Shown here piece by piece: positions 8,414-15,807 of a stretch of DNA of 64,000 nucleotides. Position 1 is the stretch's first letter. Each line of letters starts with the position of its first letter. Source of the DNA: VRUE01 sp963747765 (lineage in GTDB: Bacteria > Actinomycetota > Thermoleophilia > Solirubrobacterales > 70-9). Made by a program: the position numbers and the translations under genes. The stretch lies in contig CAVVGH010000005.1 in the NCBI GenBank assembly GCA_963747765.1, positions 1-64,000 of the forward strand. Direction: 5' to 3'. Below the pieces are notes generated by a model. That model ran no database searches and was not told where the DNA came from. It saw only the letters and a list, made by a program, of their open reading frames with translations.

Positions 8414-9591
8414 CAGTCCTTGGCCTCCCGCGCCACCTCCGGCGCGTCGCCCTCCTGGGCATCGCCGGGCCGTGCCGGGGCGCGGCCCGGCACGGCCGGC
8501 TGTCCACCGTAGGCGGCGCCCGCCTCGGCAAGCTCCCGAGCCGCGTCGGGCATCGCCTCCTCGTGCTCTCCCCGGTGGGGCTCGGGACTGCGCTCGTCGA
8601 CGGCGTACCAGCCCGCGGCGCTGTCGAGCACGTAGAGGCTCTCGTAGAGGGAGTCAAGCGGCGGCTCGGGCGAGGCATCGGCGAACTCGACCGCCTCCTT
8701 CACCCGTTTGTCGGCCTGCTCGCGAATCTCCTCGATCTCACGCTCGCCCAGCACGTCGGCCTCCAGGCAGCGCTTCGCGAAGGTCTCGATCGGGTCCTTC
8801 TCCTGCCACTCCTCGACCTCCTCGCGCTTGCGGTAGACCTCCGGGTCGGCCGCCGAGTGGCCCCGGTAGCGGTAGGTGAATGCCTCCATCAGCGTTGGGC
8901 GGCGCTCCTCGCGGGCGAGGCGGATTCCCTCGGCAACGCTCTCGCGGACGGCGATCACGTCCATCCCGTCGACCCGCTTGCCCTCGATGCCGTAACCCTC
9001 CGCCTTCTTGGAGAGGTCCGTCTGGGCGGAGTGGCGCTCGACCGACGTCCCCATTCCGTAGAGGTTGTTCTCGACCAGGAAGAAGACCGGCAGCTTCCAG
9101 AGCGCCGCGAGGTTCATCGTCTCCCCGAAGTTGCCGGCGTTCGACGCCCCGTCGCCGAACATGCAGACGGTGACCGAGTCTTCGCTTCTGTACTCGGATG
9201 CGAGCGCGAGGCCCGCGGCGATCGGCAGGTTGCCGCCGACGATGCCGTAGCCGCCCATGAAGCGGTGCTCGCCGTCGAAGATGTGCATCGAACCGCCACG
9301 ACCGCCGCTGCAGCCATCGACGCGGCCGAACAGCTCGGCCATCACGCGCTTGGGGTCCGTGCCGCGGGCGATCGCGTGGCCGTGCGTGCGGTAGGTGCCG
9401 ATCAGGTAGTCCTCGTCGCGCATCACCGAGGCGGTGCCGACGATCGTCGCCTCCTCGCCGATGGCCAGGTGCAGGAAGCCGCCGGCCTTGGCGCGCTGGT
9501 ACTGCCGTCCCGCCTCCTCCTCGAAGCGGCGGATGAGCGACATCTGCGCAAGCAGCTGGTAACAGGTTGCGGCGTCTGGCAGATCTGCCAT
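8413..9591 (-). CDS. pdhA: Pyruvate dehydrogenase E1 component, alpha subunit
   Basis: The product has 392 residues from ATG 9591; a GTG at 9600 would add three residues but overlaps the AAGGTGG ribosome binding site. It holds the TPP/Mg motif GDGASNAGNFGETMN, the regulatory-loop region RYRGHSAADPEVYRKREE and the N-terminal SLIRRFEEEAGRQYQ typical of E1 alpha. The C-terminal part after about residue 325 is a charged Glu/Arg/Pro-rich extension with no recognisable domain. The insertion sequence 9605-11210 ends only a few bases upstream of the ribosome binding site, so the gene is cut off from its original leader and from lpd; transcription must read through the IS or start inside it. Confidence 0.93.
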   Translation of the reverse strand: MADLPDAATCYQLLAQMSLIRRFEEEAGRQYQRAKAGGFLHLAIGEEATIVGTASVMRDEDYLIGTYRTHGHAIARGTDPKRVMAELFGRVDGCSGGRGGSMHIFDGEHRFMGGYGIVGGNLPIAAGLALASEYRSEDSVTVCMFGDGASNAGNFGETMNLAALWKLPVFFLVENNLYGMGTSVERHSAQTDLSKKAEGYGIEGKRVDGMDVIAVRESVAEGIRLAREERRPTLMEAFTYRYRGHSAADPEVYRKREEVEEWQEKDPIETFAKRCLEADVLGEREIEEIREQADKRVKEAVEFADASPEPPLDSLYESLYVLDSAAGWYAVDERSPEPHRGEHEEAMPDAARELAEAGAAYGGQPAVPGRAPARPGDAQEGDAPEVAREAKD

Positions 9592-9635
9592 CGCAGCCAC
9601 CTTAGCTACTTGCCCCGGAAAAACCCCCGGGCATG

Positions 9636-9671
9636 AAAACGGCCGCGCAGGAGGTTCAGCGCGGCCGTTTT
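9636..9671 (-). terminator. Intrinsic terminator at the transposase 3' end
   Basis: Arms AAAACGGCCGCGC (9636-9648) and GCGCGGCCGTTTT (9659-9671) form a 13-bp perfect stem with a 10-nt loop. Read on the minus strand, the stem closes into a run of four T. It lies between the transposase stop and the IS end, hence just upstream of pdhA. It should stop transposase transcripts and would also hinder read-through from the lpd promoter into pdhA. Confidence 0.65.
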
Positions 9672-9709
9672 CTCAATGGGCATTTGCTCTTGCGAGCCCG
9701 CCGATCGTC

Positions 9710-11107
9710 TCAAGTGGGCAGGACGGCGACGGTGTCGAGGTCATAGGCGAAGGTCGCCCAGCCTGTCCAGATGCGCTCTCCCTCGGCACCCTTCAGCCTC
9801 GCTCGCCGCAGCCCGTAGCCCCGCTTGAGGTGGGAGATGCGACCCTCGGCCCCGACCCGGTAGCGGGCCAGGCGGCGTTCGGTGCGCCGTGACCGCCCCG
9901 GCTCCTTGCGACCGGCGATGAAGGTCCGCTCGGGCGCGATCGCGGCGAGCTGCTCGTCGGTACGGAGGTGGCCGAAGCCGCCGTCGAGGGCGAACTCGCG
10001 CGGGCAGATCCCCAAGCCGGTGAGCTCGGCGACGGTCTGCGGCAGGAGCTCGTTCTCGTTCGGGGAGCCCGGCAGCGAGGCGGGGGGCAGCAGAAGGCCG
10101 CGCTGACCCGGCTTGGTCGAGGCGGTGAGCTCGCAGAGCTGGACGACGTAGCCGAACTCGGTCGAGTTGCCCTGCTTGCCCTTTCGGATCGGCCGCGCGT
10201 CGGGGTCTGAGAGCGAGACGAGCCGGTCGGAGATCGGCTCGCCGGCGATGCGCTTGGCGATCTGCTCGCTGACCTTCTCGCAGCGCTCCGCCAGCTCGGT
10301 GAGCCGCCGCGCGGCGCTGAGCTTGGCCTGGGCGCCACGGCCGCGCGCCCGCCCCTTGACCGCAGCGGCCAGCCTGCGGGCTTCGCCGACCGAGCGGCGC
10401 AAAAGCTCGCCGCACTCCCCGGTCAGGCGCAGGACCTCGGCCTTGCGCTCGCCCGAGCGGCGGGCGAGGGTTCGCGACATCGCCCGCAGCCGCTTGCCCA
10501 GCGCGCGGGAGCGGTCGCGCACCGCCTTGGTCTCCTTGCCGGCCAGCGAGAGCATCTTGCGCGCCTCGCGTGCCAGCGCCTTGACCCCGTCGGCGGCCAG
10601 GCCGGAGTCGGTCGGGTAGCGCACGTCGGCCTCGACCACGGTGGAGTCGATTCGTGCCGCCCGCGCGCGGAAGCGCCGCTCCCTTTGCGCCTTTGCGATC
10701 AGCGCCCGGGTCAGCTCCGCGACTGTCTCCGCCCCCAGGCGCCGGGTCAGCTTGCGGACCGTCGACTCGCAGGGCACCCGCTCGTGCAGGGGGATCAGGC
10801 AGAAGCGGCGCAGGTGGATCGAGTCGGAGACCTCCTTGACCAGAGTCTCGTAGCCCCAGCCGGTGCGCTGCTTGAGCACCATCAGGCGCACGTAGGTCTC
10901 CATCGCGATCGTCGGCCGTCCTTCGCTCAGCATGGCCCGCCCGGTCTCGCTCGCTTCCTCCTCCCAATGCGTCGCGATCGGCCGCAGCAGCTCGGGATCG
11001 CCGAGCAGCGCGTCGATCTTCCCCAGGTCCTCCGGCAACTCTTTGGCCTCGATCGGCAGCACCTCGTCCCACAGCGTCTCGGCCTGCGGCGCTCGCAGGG
11101 TCAGCAT
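9710..11107 (-). CDS. DDE transposase (IS5/IS1182-like)
   Basis: This 465-residue transposase has an N-terminal DUF772-like region (MLSEGRPTIAMETYVRLMVLKQRTGWGYETLVKEV), a central DDE catalytic region with IDSTVVEADVRYPTDSG holding the first Asp, FALDGGFG as probable second Asp, and GAEGRISHLKRGYGLRR holding the Glu. A Lys/Arg-rich segment of about 130 residues, probably helical, sits between the first Asp and the rest. A strong GAGGAGG ribosome binding site lies 5 bp before ATG 11107. There is no frameshift or stop, so it looks functional. A second long frame on the same strand is only a composition shadow. Confidence 0.88.
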   Translation of the reverse strand: MLTLRAPQAETLWDEVLPIEAKELPEDLGKIDALLGDPELLRPIATHWEEEASETGRAMLSEGRPTIAMETYVRLMVLKQRTGWGYETLVKEVSDSIHLRRFCLIPLHERVPCESTVRKLTRRLGAETVAELTRALIAKAQRERRFRARAARIDSTVVEADVRYPTDSGLAADGVKALAREARKMLSLAGKETKAVRDRSRALGKRLRAMSRTLARRSGERKAEVLRLTGECGELLRRSVGEARRLAAAVKGRARGRGAQAKLSAARRLTELAERCEKVSEQIAKRIAGEPISDRLVSLSDPDARPIRKGKQGNSTEFGYVVQLCELTASTKPGQRGLLLPPASLPGSPNENELLPQTVAELTGLGICPREFALDGGFGHLRTDEQLAAIAPERTFIAGRKEPGRSRRTERRLARYRVGAEGRISHLKRGYGLRRARLKGAEGERIWTGWATFAYDLDTVAVLPT

Positions 11108-11237
11108 AGATACCTCCTCGATCTTGAAACATGCCCATTACCAGGGCATTCTCGAGATCAGGCCGGACGGATCAGGCTTGGGAGCGGCTACTTTTTCCGG
11201 GGCAAGTAGCTAGACCGAAGTTCCCGCGGACTTCGGT

Positions 11238-11819
11238 CTACACGGCAGCGAGAGCCTCTTCGAGCCGGTCCTCGCCCCAGAACACCTCGTCGCCGACGAC
11301 CAGCGAGGGGACCCCGAACACACCGCGCTCCGCCGCGCGGTCGGTCGCCTCCCGCAGGCCGCGCTTGACGCCCTCCGTCTCCACCGCTTTGAGGATCGCC
11401 CGCGGGTGAAGCTCGGTCGACGCGGCGGCGATCAGGACGTTGTCGGGCTCGCTGAGGTCGCGGCCCGCCGCGAAGGCTTGGCGGAAGGCCGCGAGGGCGA
11501 AGGAGACCGTGCGCCCGGTCTGCTTGGCGAAGGTCGCCGCGCGCATCGCGAACAGCGTGTTGCCCGGCCAGGGGTCGGGCCATACCGGGGACGGCAGCCC
11601 GTACTCGGAGGCCCGCCGCTCGACCTCGGCCATCCTCGCCTCGCGCTCGGAGCCGTTGGCCCACGAGTCGCGGTCGAAGCGCTTGAACAGTGCCCCGAGC
11701 AGCACCGGCTCCCACTCCGGCTGCTCCAGCCCGGCTTCGGAGAAGAGCGGGCTGATCCGCTCGGCGGCCAGGTAGGCGTACGGCGAGCCGAGATCGAAGT
11801 AGAAGGTCGCTCGGCTCAT
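11238..11819 (-). CDS. 2-hydroxychromene-2-carboxylate isomerase-like DsbA-fold protein
   Basis: The 193-residue product begins MSRATFYFDLGSPYAYLAAERI. The DLGSPYAY motif is that of HCCA isomerases (kappa-class GST/DsbA fold), where a Ser replaces the redox Cys. The rest of the fold is visible: WPGNTLFAMRAATFAKQTGR, FRQAFAAGRDLSEPDNV, and near the end GVFGVPSLVVGDEVFWGEDRLEEAL with the cis-Pro of the thioredoxin fold. The classical enzyme acts in naphthalene degradation, but no other genes of that pathway are near, so a different substrate is likely. It lies 15 bp after lpd and before the IS, which places it inside the pdh operon. Confidence 0.85.
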   Translation of the reverse strand: MSRATFYFDLGSPYAYLAAERISPLFSEAGLEQPEWEPVLLGALFKRFDRDSWANGSEREARMAEVERRASEYGLPSPVWPDPWPGNTLFAMRAATFAKQTGRTVSFALAAFRQAFAAGRDLSEPDNVLIAAASTELHPRAILKAVETEGVKRGLREATDRAAERGVFGVPSLVVGDEVFWGEDRLEEALAAV

Positions 11820-11834
11820 CGGCGGCTGCGACCC

Positions 11835-13202
11835 TCAGGCGTGGGTCGCCCAGCCGTCCACGGCGCGGGCCGCGTCGAGGATCGCCTCGGAGATCGTCGG
11901 ATGCGGATGGACGATGCGGGCCAGCTCCTGGTAGCCGCCCTCCAGCGCCATCGTCGCGACCAGCTCGGCGATCATGTCGCAGGCTCGGTTGCCCACCACG
12001 TGGGCGCCGAGGATCTCGCCGTACTTGGAGTCGACGACCAGCTTGACCAGCCCGTCCTTGTCGTCGTAGACGGTGGCCGCGCCGACCCCGCCGAGCTTCA
12101 GCTTGCCGATCTTTACGTCGTGGCCGGCGTCCTTGGCGGCGGCCTCGGTCAGCCCGACGCTCGCCACCTGTGGCTGGCAGAAGGTGGCCCCTGGGACGAG
12201 GTTCTGGTCGACCGGGTGGGTCGGCGCTCCGGCCGCGTGCTCGACCGCCACCACACCCTCCTCTGAGGCCTTGTGGGCGAGCGCCTTGGCGTTGACCAGA
12301 TCGCCGATCGCGTAGATCTTCTTGTTCGAGGTGACCCCGAACTCGTCGACCTTGACTTTGCCGTTCTCCTCGAGCTCGACGCCGGCTTCGTCGAGGCCGA
12401 GTCCCTCGACGTCGGGAGCGCGGCCGCCGGCCACGCACAGGTAATCCACCTCCGCGGTGCTGTCGCCATAGCTGAACTTCACGGAGTCCGCGCCCGCCTC
12501 CACGTTCTCGACCGGGGTACCGGTGGAGACCGCGATGCCCTGCTTCTTGAAGGCGCGCTCCACGACACGCACCAGGTCCTTGTCCTCGGCCGGGAGGATC
12601 TGGTCGAGCATCTCAATCAGCAGCACCTCCGTGCCGAAGCGCCCGTAGGCGGAGGCGATCTCGCAGCCCGAGGCTCCGGCCCCCACGACCGCGATCTTCT
12701 TCGGCTGCTCGGCAAGCGACCAGGCCCCCCAGGTGTCGACGATGCGCCCGCCGAACTCGGTTCCGGGGATCGGCAGCGCGACTGAGCCCGTCGCGAGCAC
12801 CACCGTGCCCGCCTCGTGGACCTCGTCGCCGACCTTGACGTTTCCCTCCGCGGTCAGCGAACCGTCACCCTCGATCCTCGTCACCTTGCTTTTGTCCCAG
12901 AGCATCTTGACGCCGCTCGACAGGGAGTCGGAGACTGCGGCTCGCCGCTTGCCCAGGGCGTCCCAATCCAGCGATGCTCCCTCGACCGTCACCCCGAGCT
13001 CGGCGCTGTTGCGGGCCTGGTCGTAGACCTCGGCGGTGTGGAGAACGGTCTTGGCCGGGATGCAGGCGTAGTTGAGGCAGCGCCCGCCCGGCTTGTCGCG
13101 CTCCACGACGGCCGTCTTCTTTCCAAGCTGGGCCGAGCGGATCGCGGCGACGTAGCCGCCCGGGCCCCCGCCAATGACGATCACGTCATACGAATCGGCC
13201 AT
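11835..13202 (-). CDS. lpdA: Dihydrolipoyl dehydrogenase
   Basis: E3 of 2-oxoacid dehydrogenase complexes, a 455-residue flavoprotein that reoxidises dihydrolipoamide with NAD. It has the N-terminal FAD motif GGGPGGYVAAIRSAQLG, the redox disulfide in CLNYAC (the usual form is CLNxGC), the NAD motif VVGAGASGCEIASAYGRFG, the second FAD motif IYAIGD, and the C-terminal His-Glu pair in HPHPTISEA. ATG at 13202. It is the first gene of the pdh operon on the minus strand; a perfect palindrome lies upstream. The variant active-site context (YAC, and CIPAK rather than CIPSK) keeps both cysteines and should not affect chemistry. Confidence 0.95.
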   Translation of the reverse strand: MADSYDVIVIGGGPGGYVAAIRSAQLGKKTAVVERDKPGGRCLNYACIPAKTVLHTAEVYDQARNSAELGVTVEGASLDWDALGKRRAAVSDSLSSGVKMLWDKSKVTRIEGDGSLTAEGNVKVGDEVHEAGTVVLATGSVALPIPGTEFGGRIVDTWGAWSLAEQPKKIAVVGAGASGCEIASAYGRFGTEVLLIEMLDQILPAEDKDLVRVVERAFKKQGIAVSTGTPVENVEAGADSVKFSYGDSTAEVDYLCVAGGRAPDVEGLGLDEAGVELEENGKVKVDEFGVTSNKKIYAIGDLVNAKALAHKASEEGVVAVEHAAGAPTHPVDQNLVPGATFCQPQVASVGLTEAAAKDAGHDVKIGKLKLGGVGAATVYDDKDGLVKLVVDSKYGEILGAHVVGNRACDMIAELVATMALEGGYQELARIVHPHPTISEAILDAARAVDGWATHA

Positions 13203-13234
13203 CGCAGCTCAGCCTATAGAACAGCCAGACCCGC

Positions 13235-13306
13235 CACCCCCCAACCGAACTGCATCAACTTGCCTATCTGCTGGCAAGGCAAGTTGATGCAGTTCGGTTG
13301 GGGGTG
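13235..13306. repeat. Large perfect palindrome between lpd and its upstream neighbour
   Basis: Left arm 13237-13265 and right arm 13277-13305 are complementary over about 28 bp (core ACCGAACTGCATCAACTTGC), with an 11-nt loop. There is no T-run on either side, so it is not an ordinary terminator, and at this size it would form an extremely stable hairpin or cruciform. It lies upstream of lpd on the pdh-operon side. It has no sequence relationship to the A, B or purS palindromes that I can see. Confidence 0.85.
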
Positions 13307-13343
13307 TGGGGGCGGTGCCGCGGCCGGGGGGGCGGGGCGGGCG

Positions 13344-13844
13344 CTATTTGCGGGTGGGCATCTGGATGCGGGCCATCGCCTTCACCATGAAGTAGAAGAA
13401 GGTGCCGGACACGGCGAGCAGGCCGAGGGTGGCGACCACCTGGGTGACGGTCGCGGCCTGGACGGCCAGGCCGAAGACGGCGCTGGAGATGAGCAGGACG
13501 AGCAGCACCTGAAAGCCGAGCACGGCCCAGTAGCGAGCGCGCCACATCCCCCAGGCCATGACGCCCATCAGGAGCGTTGGCACCACCACCTGCACCAGCT
13601 TCGGTTTTTCGCCATCGACCCCGAGGCCCAGCAGCGCATAGCCGATCACGATCGAGGCGGCGATCAGCGCCGCCACCGTCGCGCCGATCGTCACCACCAG
13701 GGGCCGCTCGCCTTCGGCAAGCGGTGTCAGTCCCTCGCGGACTTCGCGGTTGCGCTGCTCGCTTCGCGCGTAGCCCTTTTCCATGCGCTCACGCGGGCTT
13801 GGCTTGGCATCCCGCTGCTTGCGCTTCTGGCGCCCCTCAGCCAC
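13344..13844 (-). CDS. Membrane protein of unknown function, four helices
   Basis: The 166-residue protein has a basic N-terminus (EGRQKRKQRDAKPSPRERMEKGYARSEQRNREVREGL), then about four hydrophobic segments (VVTIGATVAALIAASIVIGYALLG, VVVPTLLMGVMAWGMW, AVLGFQVLLVLLISSAVFGLAV, VVATLGLLAVSGTFFYFMV) and a short basic tail. I start at GTG 13844, which overlaps the thiE stop by 8 bp; ATG 13784 is the alternative. The charged leader followed by helices is a familiar layout of conserved actinobacterial hypothetical membrane proteins. The overlap with thiE suggests cotranscription, not a thiamine function. Confidence 0.7.
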   Translation of the reverse strand: MAEGRQKRKQRDAKPSPRERMEKGYARSEQRNREVREGLTPLAEGERPLVVTIGATVAALIAASIVIGYALLGLGVDGEKPKLVQVVVPTLLMGVMAWGMWRARYWAVLGFQVLLVLLISSAVFGLAVQAATVTQVVATLGLLAVSGTFFYFMVKAMARIQMPTRK

Positions 13845-14523
13845 CCGGCGCCGCCTCGCCGGCGGCCGCCAGCGCCCCGCGCAGCGATTCGGCCACCGCG
13901 GCGGGGTCGTCCGCGTCGCGGATCGCCCGCACCACGCAGAGGCGCCGCGCCCCGGTTTCGACCACGCTCTCGGCGTTGGAGGGGTCGATGCCGCCGATTG
14001 CGAAGAAGGGGTGCGCGGCGTTGGCCGCGGCGTGTGCGACCAGCTCCAGACCGACGCCCGGTCGCCCCTCCTTCGTCGGCGTTTCCCAGATCGGGCCGAC
14101 GCTGATGTAGTCAACCGGCCGCTCGGCGGCAGCGGCGATCTGCTCCTCGGAGTGAGTGGAGAGGCCGATGATCGCCTCGGGTCCGAGGATCTCGCGCGCC
14201 TCCTCGGGCGACACGTCGTCCTGTCCCACGTGGACGCCGTCGGCACCGCAGGACTGCGCCAGGTAGGGATCGTCGTTGACGATGAACAGCGAGCTGTAGG
14301 TGTCGCACAGACGCCGGAACATCTGTGCCGAGCGCTCGATCGCCTGCCGCCCAAGCTCCTTCTCGCGCAGCTGGACGATGTCGGCGCCGCCGTTCAGGGC
14401 GGCGTGCAAAACGGCTTCGGGGTCGCCACCGCCGGGCAGCGCCTCGCAGACGAAGTAGAGCCGCGCCGTGCGCAGCCGCTCGCGGCGCAGCGGCCCGATT
14501 GCCTCTGGGGGTGCAAGGCTCAT
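13837..14523 (-). CDS. thiE: Thiamine-phosphate synthase
   Basis: ThiE joins HMP pyrophosphate and thiazole phosphate to make thiamine phosphate. The TIM-barrel motifs are present: ADIVQLREKE, FIVNDDPYLAQSCGADGVHVGQDD, IIGLSTHSEEQ, VDYISVGPIWETPTKEG and FFAIGGIDPSN. I use ATG 14523 (MSLAPPEAIG), 228 residues; the longer frame to 14583 runs into the riboswitch on the other strand. It diverges from thiO, and the roughly 40 bp between its start and the aptamer must hold its promoter. The riboswitch points the other way and does not obviously control thiE. Confidence 0.95.
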   Translation of the reverse strand: MSLAPPEAIGPLRRERLRTARLYFVCEALPGGGDPEAVLHAALNGGADIVQLREKELGRQAIERSAQMFRRLCDTYSSLFIVNDDPYLAQSCGADGVHVGQDDVSPEEAREILGPEAIIGLSTHSEEQIAAAAERPVDYISVGPIWETPTKEGRPGVGLELVAHAAANAAHPFFAIGGIDPSNAESVVETGARRLCVVRAIRDADDPAAVAESLRGALAAAGEAAPGG

Positions 14524-14563
14524 ACCTCGATTATTGCGACGGGGTACCATCGGCGTCGAGCAA

Positions 14564-14650
14564 GCGGGAGCCTGTAAGCGCACAGGCTGAGAGGGCGGCT
14601 AGGGCGCCGCCGACCGTCTGGACCTGATCCGGGTAATGCCGGCGGAGGAA
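14564..14650 (+). promoter_or_regulatory. TPP riboswitch controlling thiO-thiSG
   Basis: The stretch carries the conserved THI-box pieces in order: GGGAGCC, GGCTGAGAGGG, then GACC, then GACCTGATCCGGGTAATGCCGGCGGAGG. The conserved CTGAGA and ACCTGATCnGGnTAATnCCnGCG elements are unmistakable. The ribosome binding site GGAGGA (14643-14648) is the last part of the aptamer, and the thiO ATG follows at 14653, so ligand binding should hide the Shine-Dalgarno sequence and lower translation without a separate expression platform. Confidence 0.95.
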
Positions 14651-14652
14651 CC

Positions 14653-15807
14653 ATGAGCACAGAGCGCAGTTTCGATTCGATTGTGATTGGCGGCGGGGTC
14701 ATCGGCCTGTCCTGCGCCTGGCGGGCGGCCCAGCGGGGCGCTCGCGTCGCCGTGATCGAGCGGGCCGAGCCCCCTGCCGGGGCCACCCGGGTTTCCGCCG
14801 GGATGCTGGCGCCGATCGGCGAGCTGACCTTTGGCGAGCCCGAGTTGCTGCGGATGACCCTTGCCTCGCGCGAGCTTTACGCGGACTTCGTCGCGGAGCT
14901 CGAGGCGGCGACTGGGATGTCGACCGGATACCGCCACCAGGGGGCTCTCCACGTCGCGCTGGATCGCGACGAGGCGGCCGAGCTGCAGCGCATCCACCGG
15001 CTGCAGCGCTCGCTCGGCCTTGAGGCCGAGTGGCTGTCCCCCCGCCGCTGTCGCGAGCTGGAGCCCGGCCTCAGCCCCGCCTGCGCCGGCGGCGTGTACG
15101 CGGAGGGGGAGGCGGTCGTCGATCCGCGGCTGCTCGCCCAGACGCTGCTCGCAGCGCTCGCCGGTGCGGGCGCGGAGATTCGCACCGGCACGCAGGTCGC
15201 GGAGGCGCTCTTCGAGGGCGAGCGAATCGTCGGGGTGCGAACCGATCGAGGGGAGGAGCTGCGGGCCGGCACGACCGTCCTCGCGGCGGGCGCGTGGTCC
15301 GGCCAGGTGGAGTGGTTGCCAGAGCATGCCCGTCCGCCCGTCCGCCCGGTCAAGGGCCAGATCGTCGAGCTCCGGGCCTTCGACGGCCCCGCCCCCTGCG
15401 AGCGCATTATCGGCGCCGAGCGCGTCTATCTCGTTCCGCGCGCCGACGGACGCCTGATCGCCGGCGCGACGATGGAGGAGCAGGGCTTCGACACCAGGGC
15501 CACCGCCGGGGCCGTCCATGAGATCCTGCGCGAGGCCTACCGCCTGCTGCCCGAGGTGGCGGAGCTGGAGCTGCTCGAGCCGGCGGTCGGCCTGCGACCC
15601 GGGACGCCCGACAACCTGCCGCTGATCGGCTCTGGCGGCCTTGACGGGCTCCTCTGGGCCACCGGTCACTTCCGCAACGGTGTCCTGCTCGCCCCGCTCA
15701 CCGCCGACGCCGTCGCGGCGCTCTTGGATGGCGGCGAGCTGCCCGAGATGGCGGCCGCCGCGAGTCCCGAGCGGCTTGCGCGGGACGCTTCGGGGGCGAC
15801 GCGATGA
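14653..15807 (+). CDS. thiO: Glycine oxidase ThiO
   Basis: A 384-residue FAD-dependent oxidase that makes dehydroglycine (iminoacetate) for thiazole synthesis. The N-terminal FAD motif is VIGGGVIGLSCAWRAAQRG with the acidic residue in VIERAE. GATRVSAGMLAPIGEL is a ThiO hallmark, the middle part is the DAO substrate domain, and the C-terminal motif is GLRPGTPDNLPLIG followed by ATGHFRNGVLLAPLTA. It starts directly behind the TPP riboswitch and overlaps thiSG by 4 bp (ATGA), so ThiO and ThiSG should be co-translated. The use of glycine oxidase fits an aerobic organism, as opposed to ThiH. Confidence 0.96.
   Translation: MSTERSFDSIVIGGGVIGLSCAWRAAQRGARVAVIERAEPPAGATRVSAGMLAPIGELTFGEPELLRMTLASRELYADFVAELEAATGMSTGYRHQGALHVALDRDEAAELQRIHRLQRSLGLEAEWLSPRRCRELEPGLSPACAGGVYAEGEAVVDPRLLAQTLLAALAGAGAEIRTGTQVAEALFEGERIVGVRTDRGEELRAGTTVLAAGAWSGQVEWLPEHARPPVRPVKGQIVELRAFDGPAPCERIIGAERVYLVPRADGRLIAGATMEEQGFDTRATAGAVHEILREAYRLLPEVAELELLEPAVGLRPGTPDNLPLIGSGGLDGLLWATGHFRNGVLLAPLTADAVAALLDGGELPEMAAAASPERLARDASGATR

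Larger units (their letters stand above)
9605..11210. mobile_element. Insertion sequence with single DDE transposase gene
   Basis: The element has perfect terminal inverted repeats. The left end, from 9603, and the complement of the right end, down from 11212, share TAGCTACTTGCCCCGGAAAA and one more A. If the outer TA is read as a 2-bp target duplication, the element is 1606 bp with ends GCTACTTGCCCC. Subterminal copies of ATGCCCATT/AATGGGCAT lie at about 11132 and 9675. It encodes one transposase and is inserted in the pdh operon between the isomerase gene and pdhA. Ends and transposase are intact, so it may still be mobile. The exact family (IS5/IS1182-like or ISNCY) is not certain. Confidence 0.88.

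Noticed and set aside
6069..8678. An 869-residue frame containing E2
   Set aside because: The first half is an out-of-frame reading of the E1 beta gene; E2 starts at ATG 7430.
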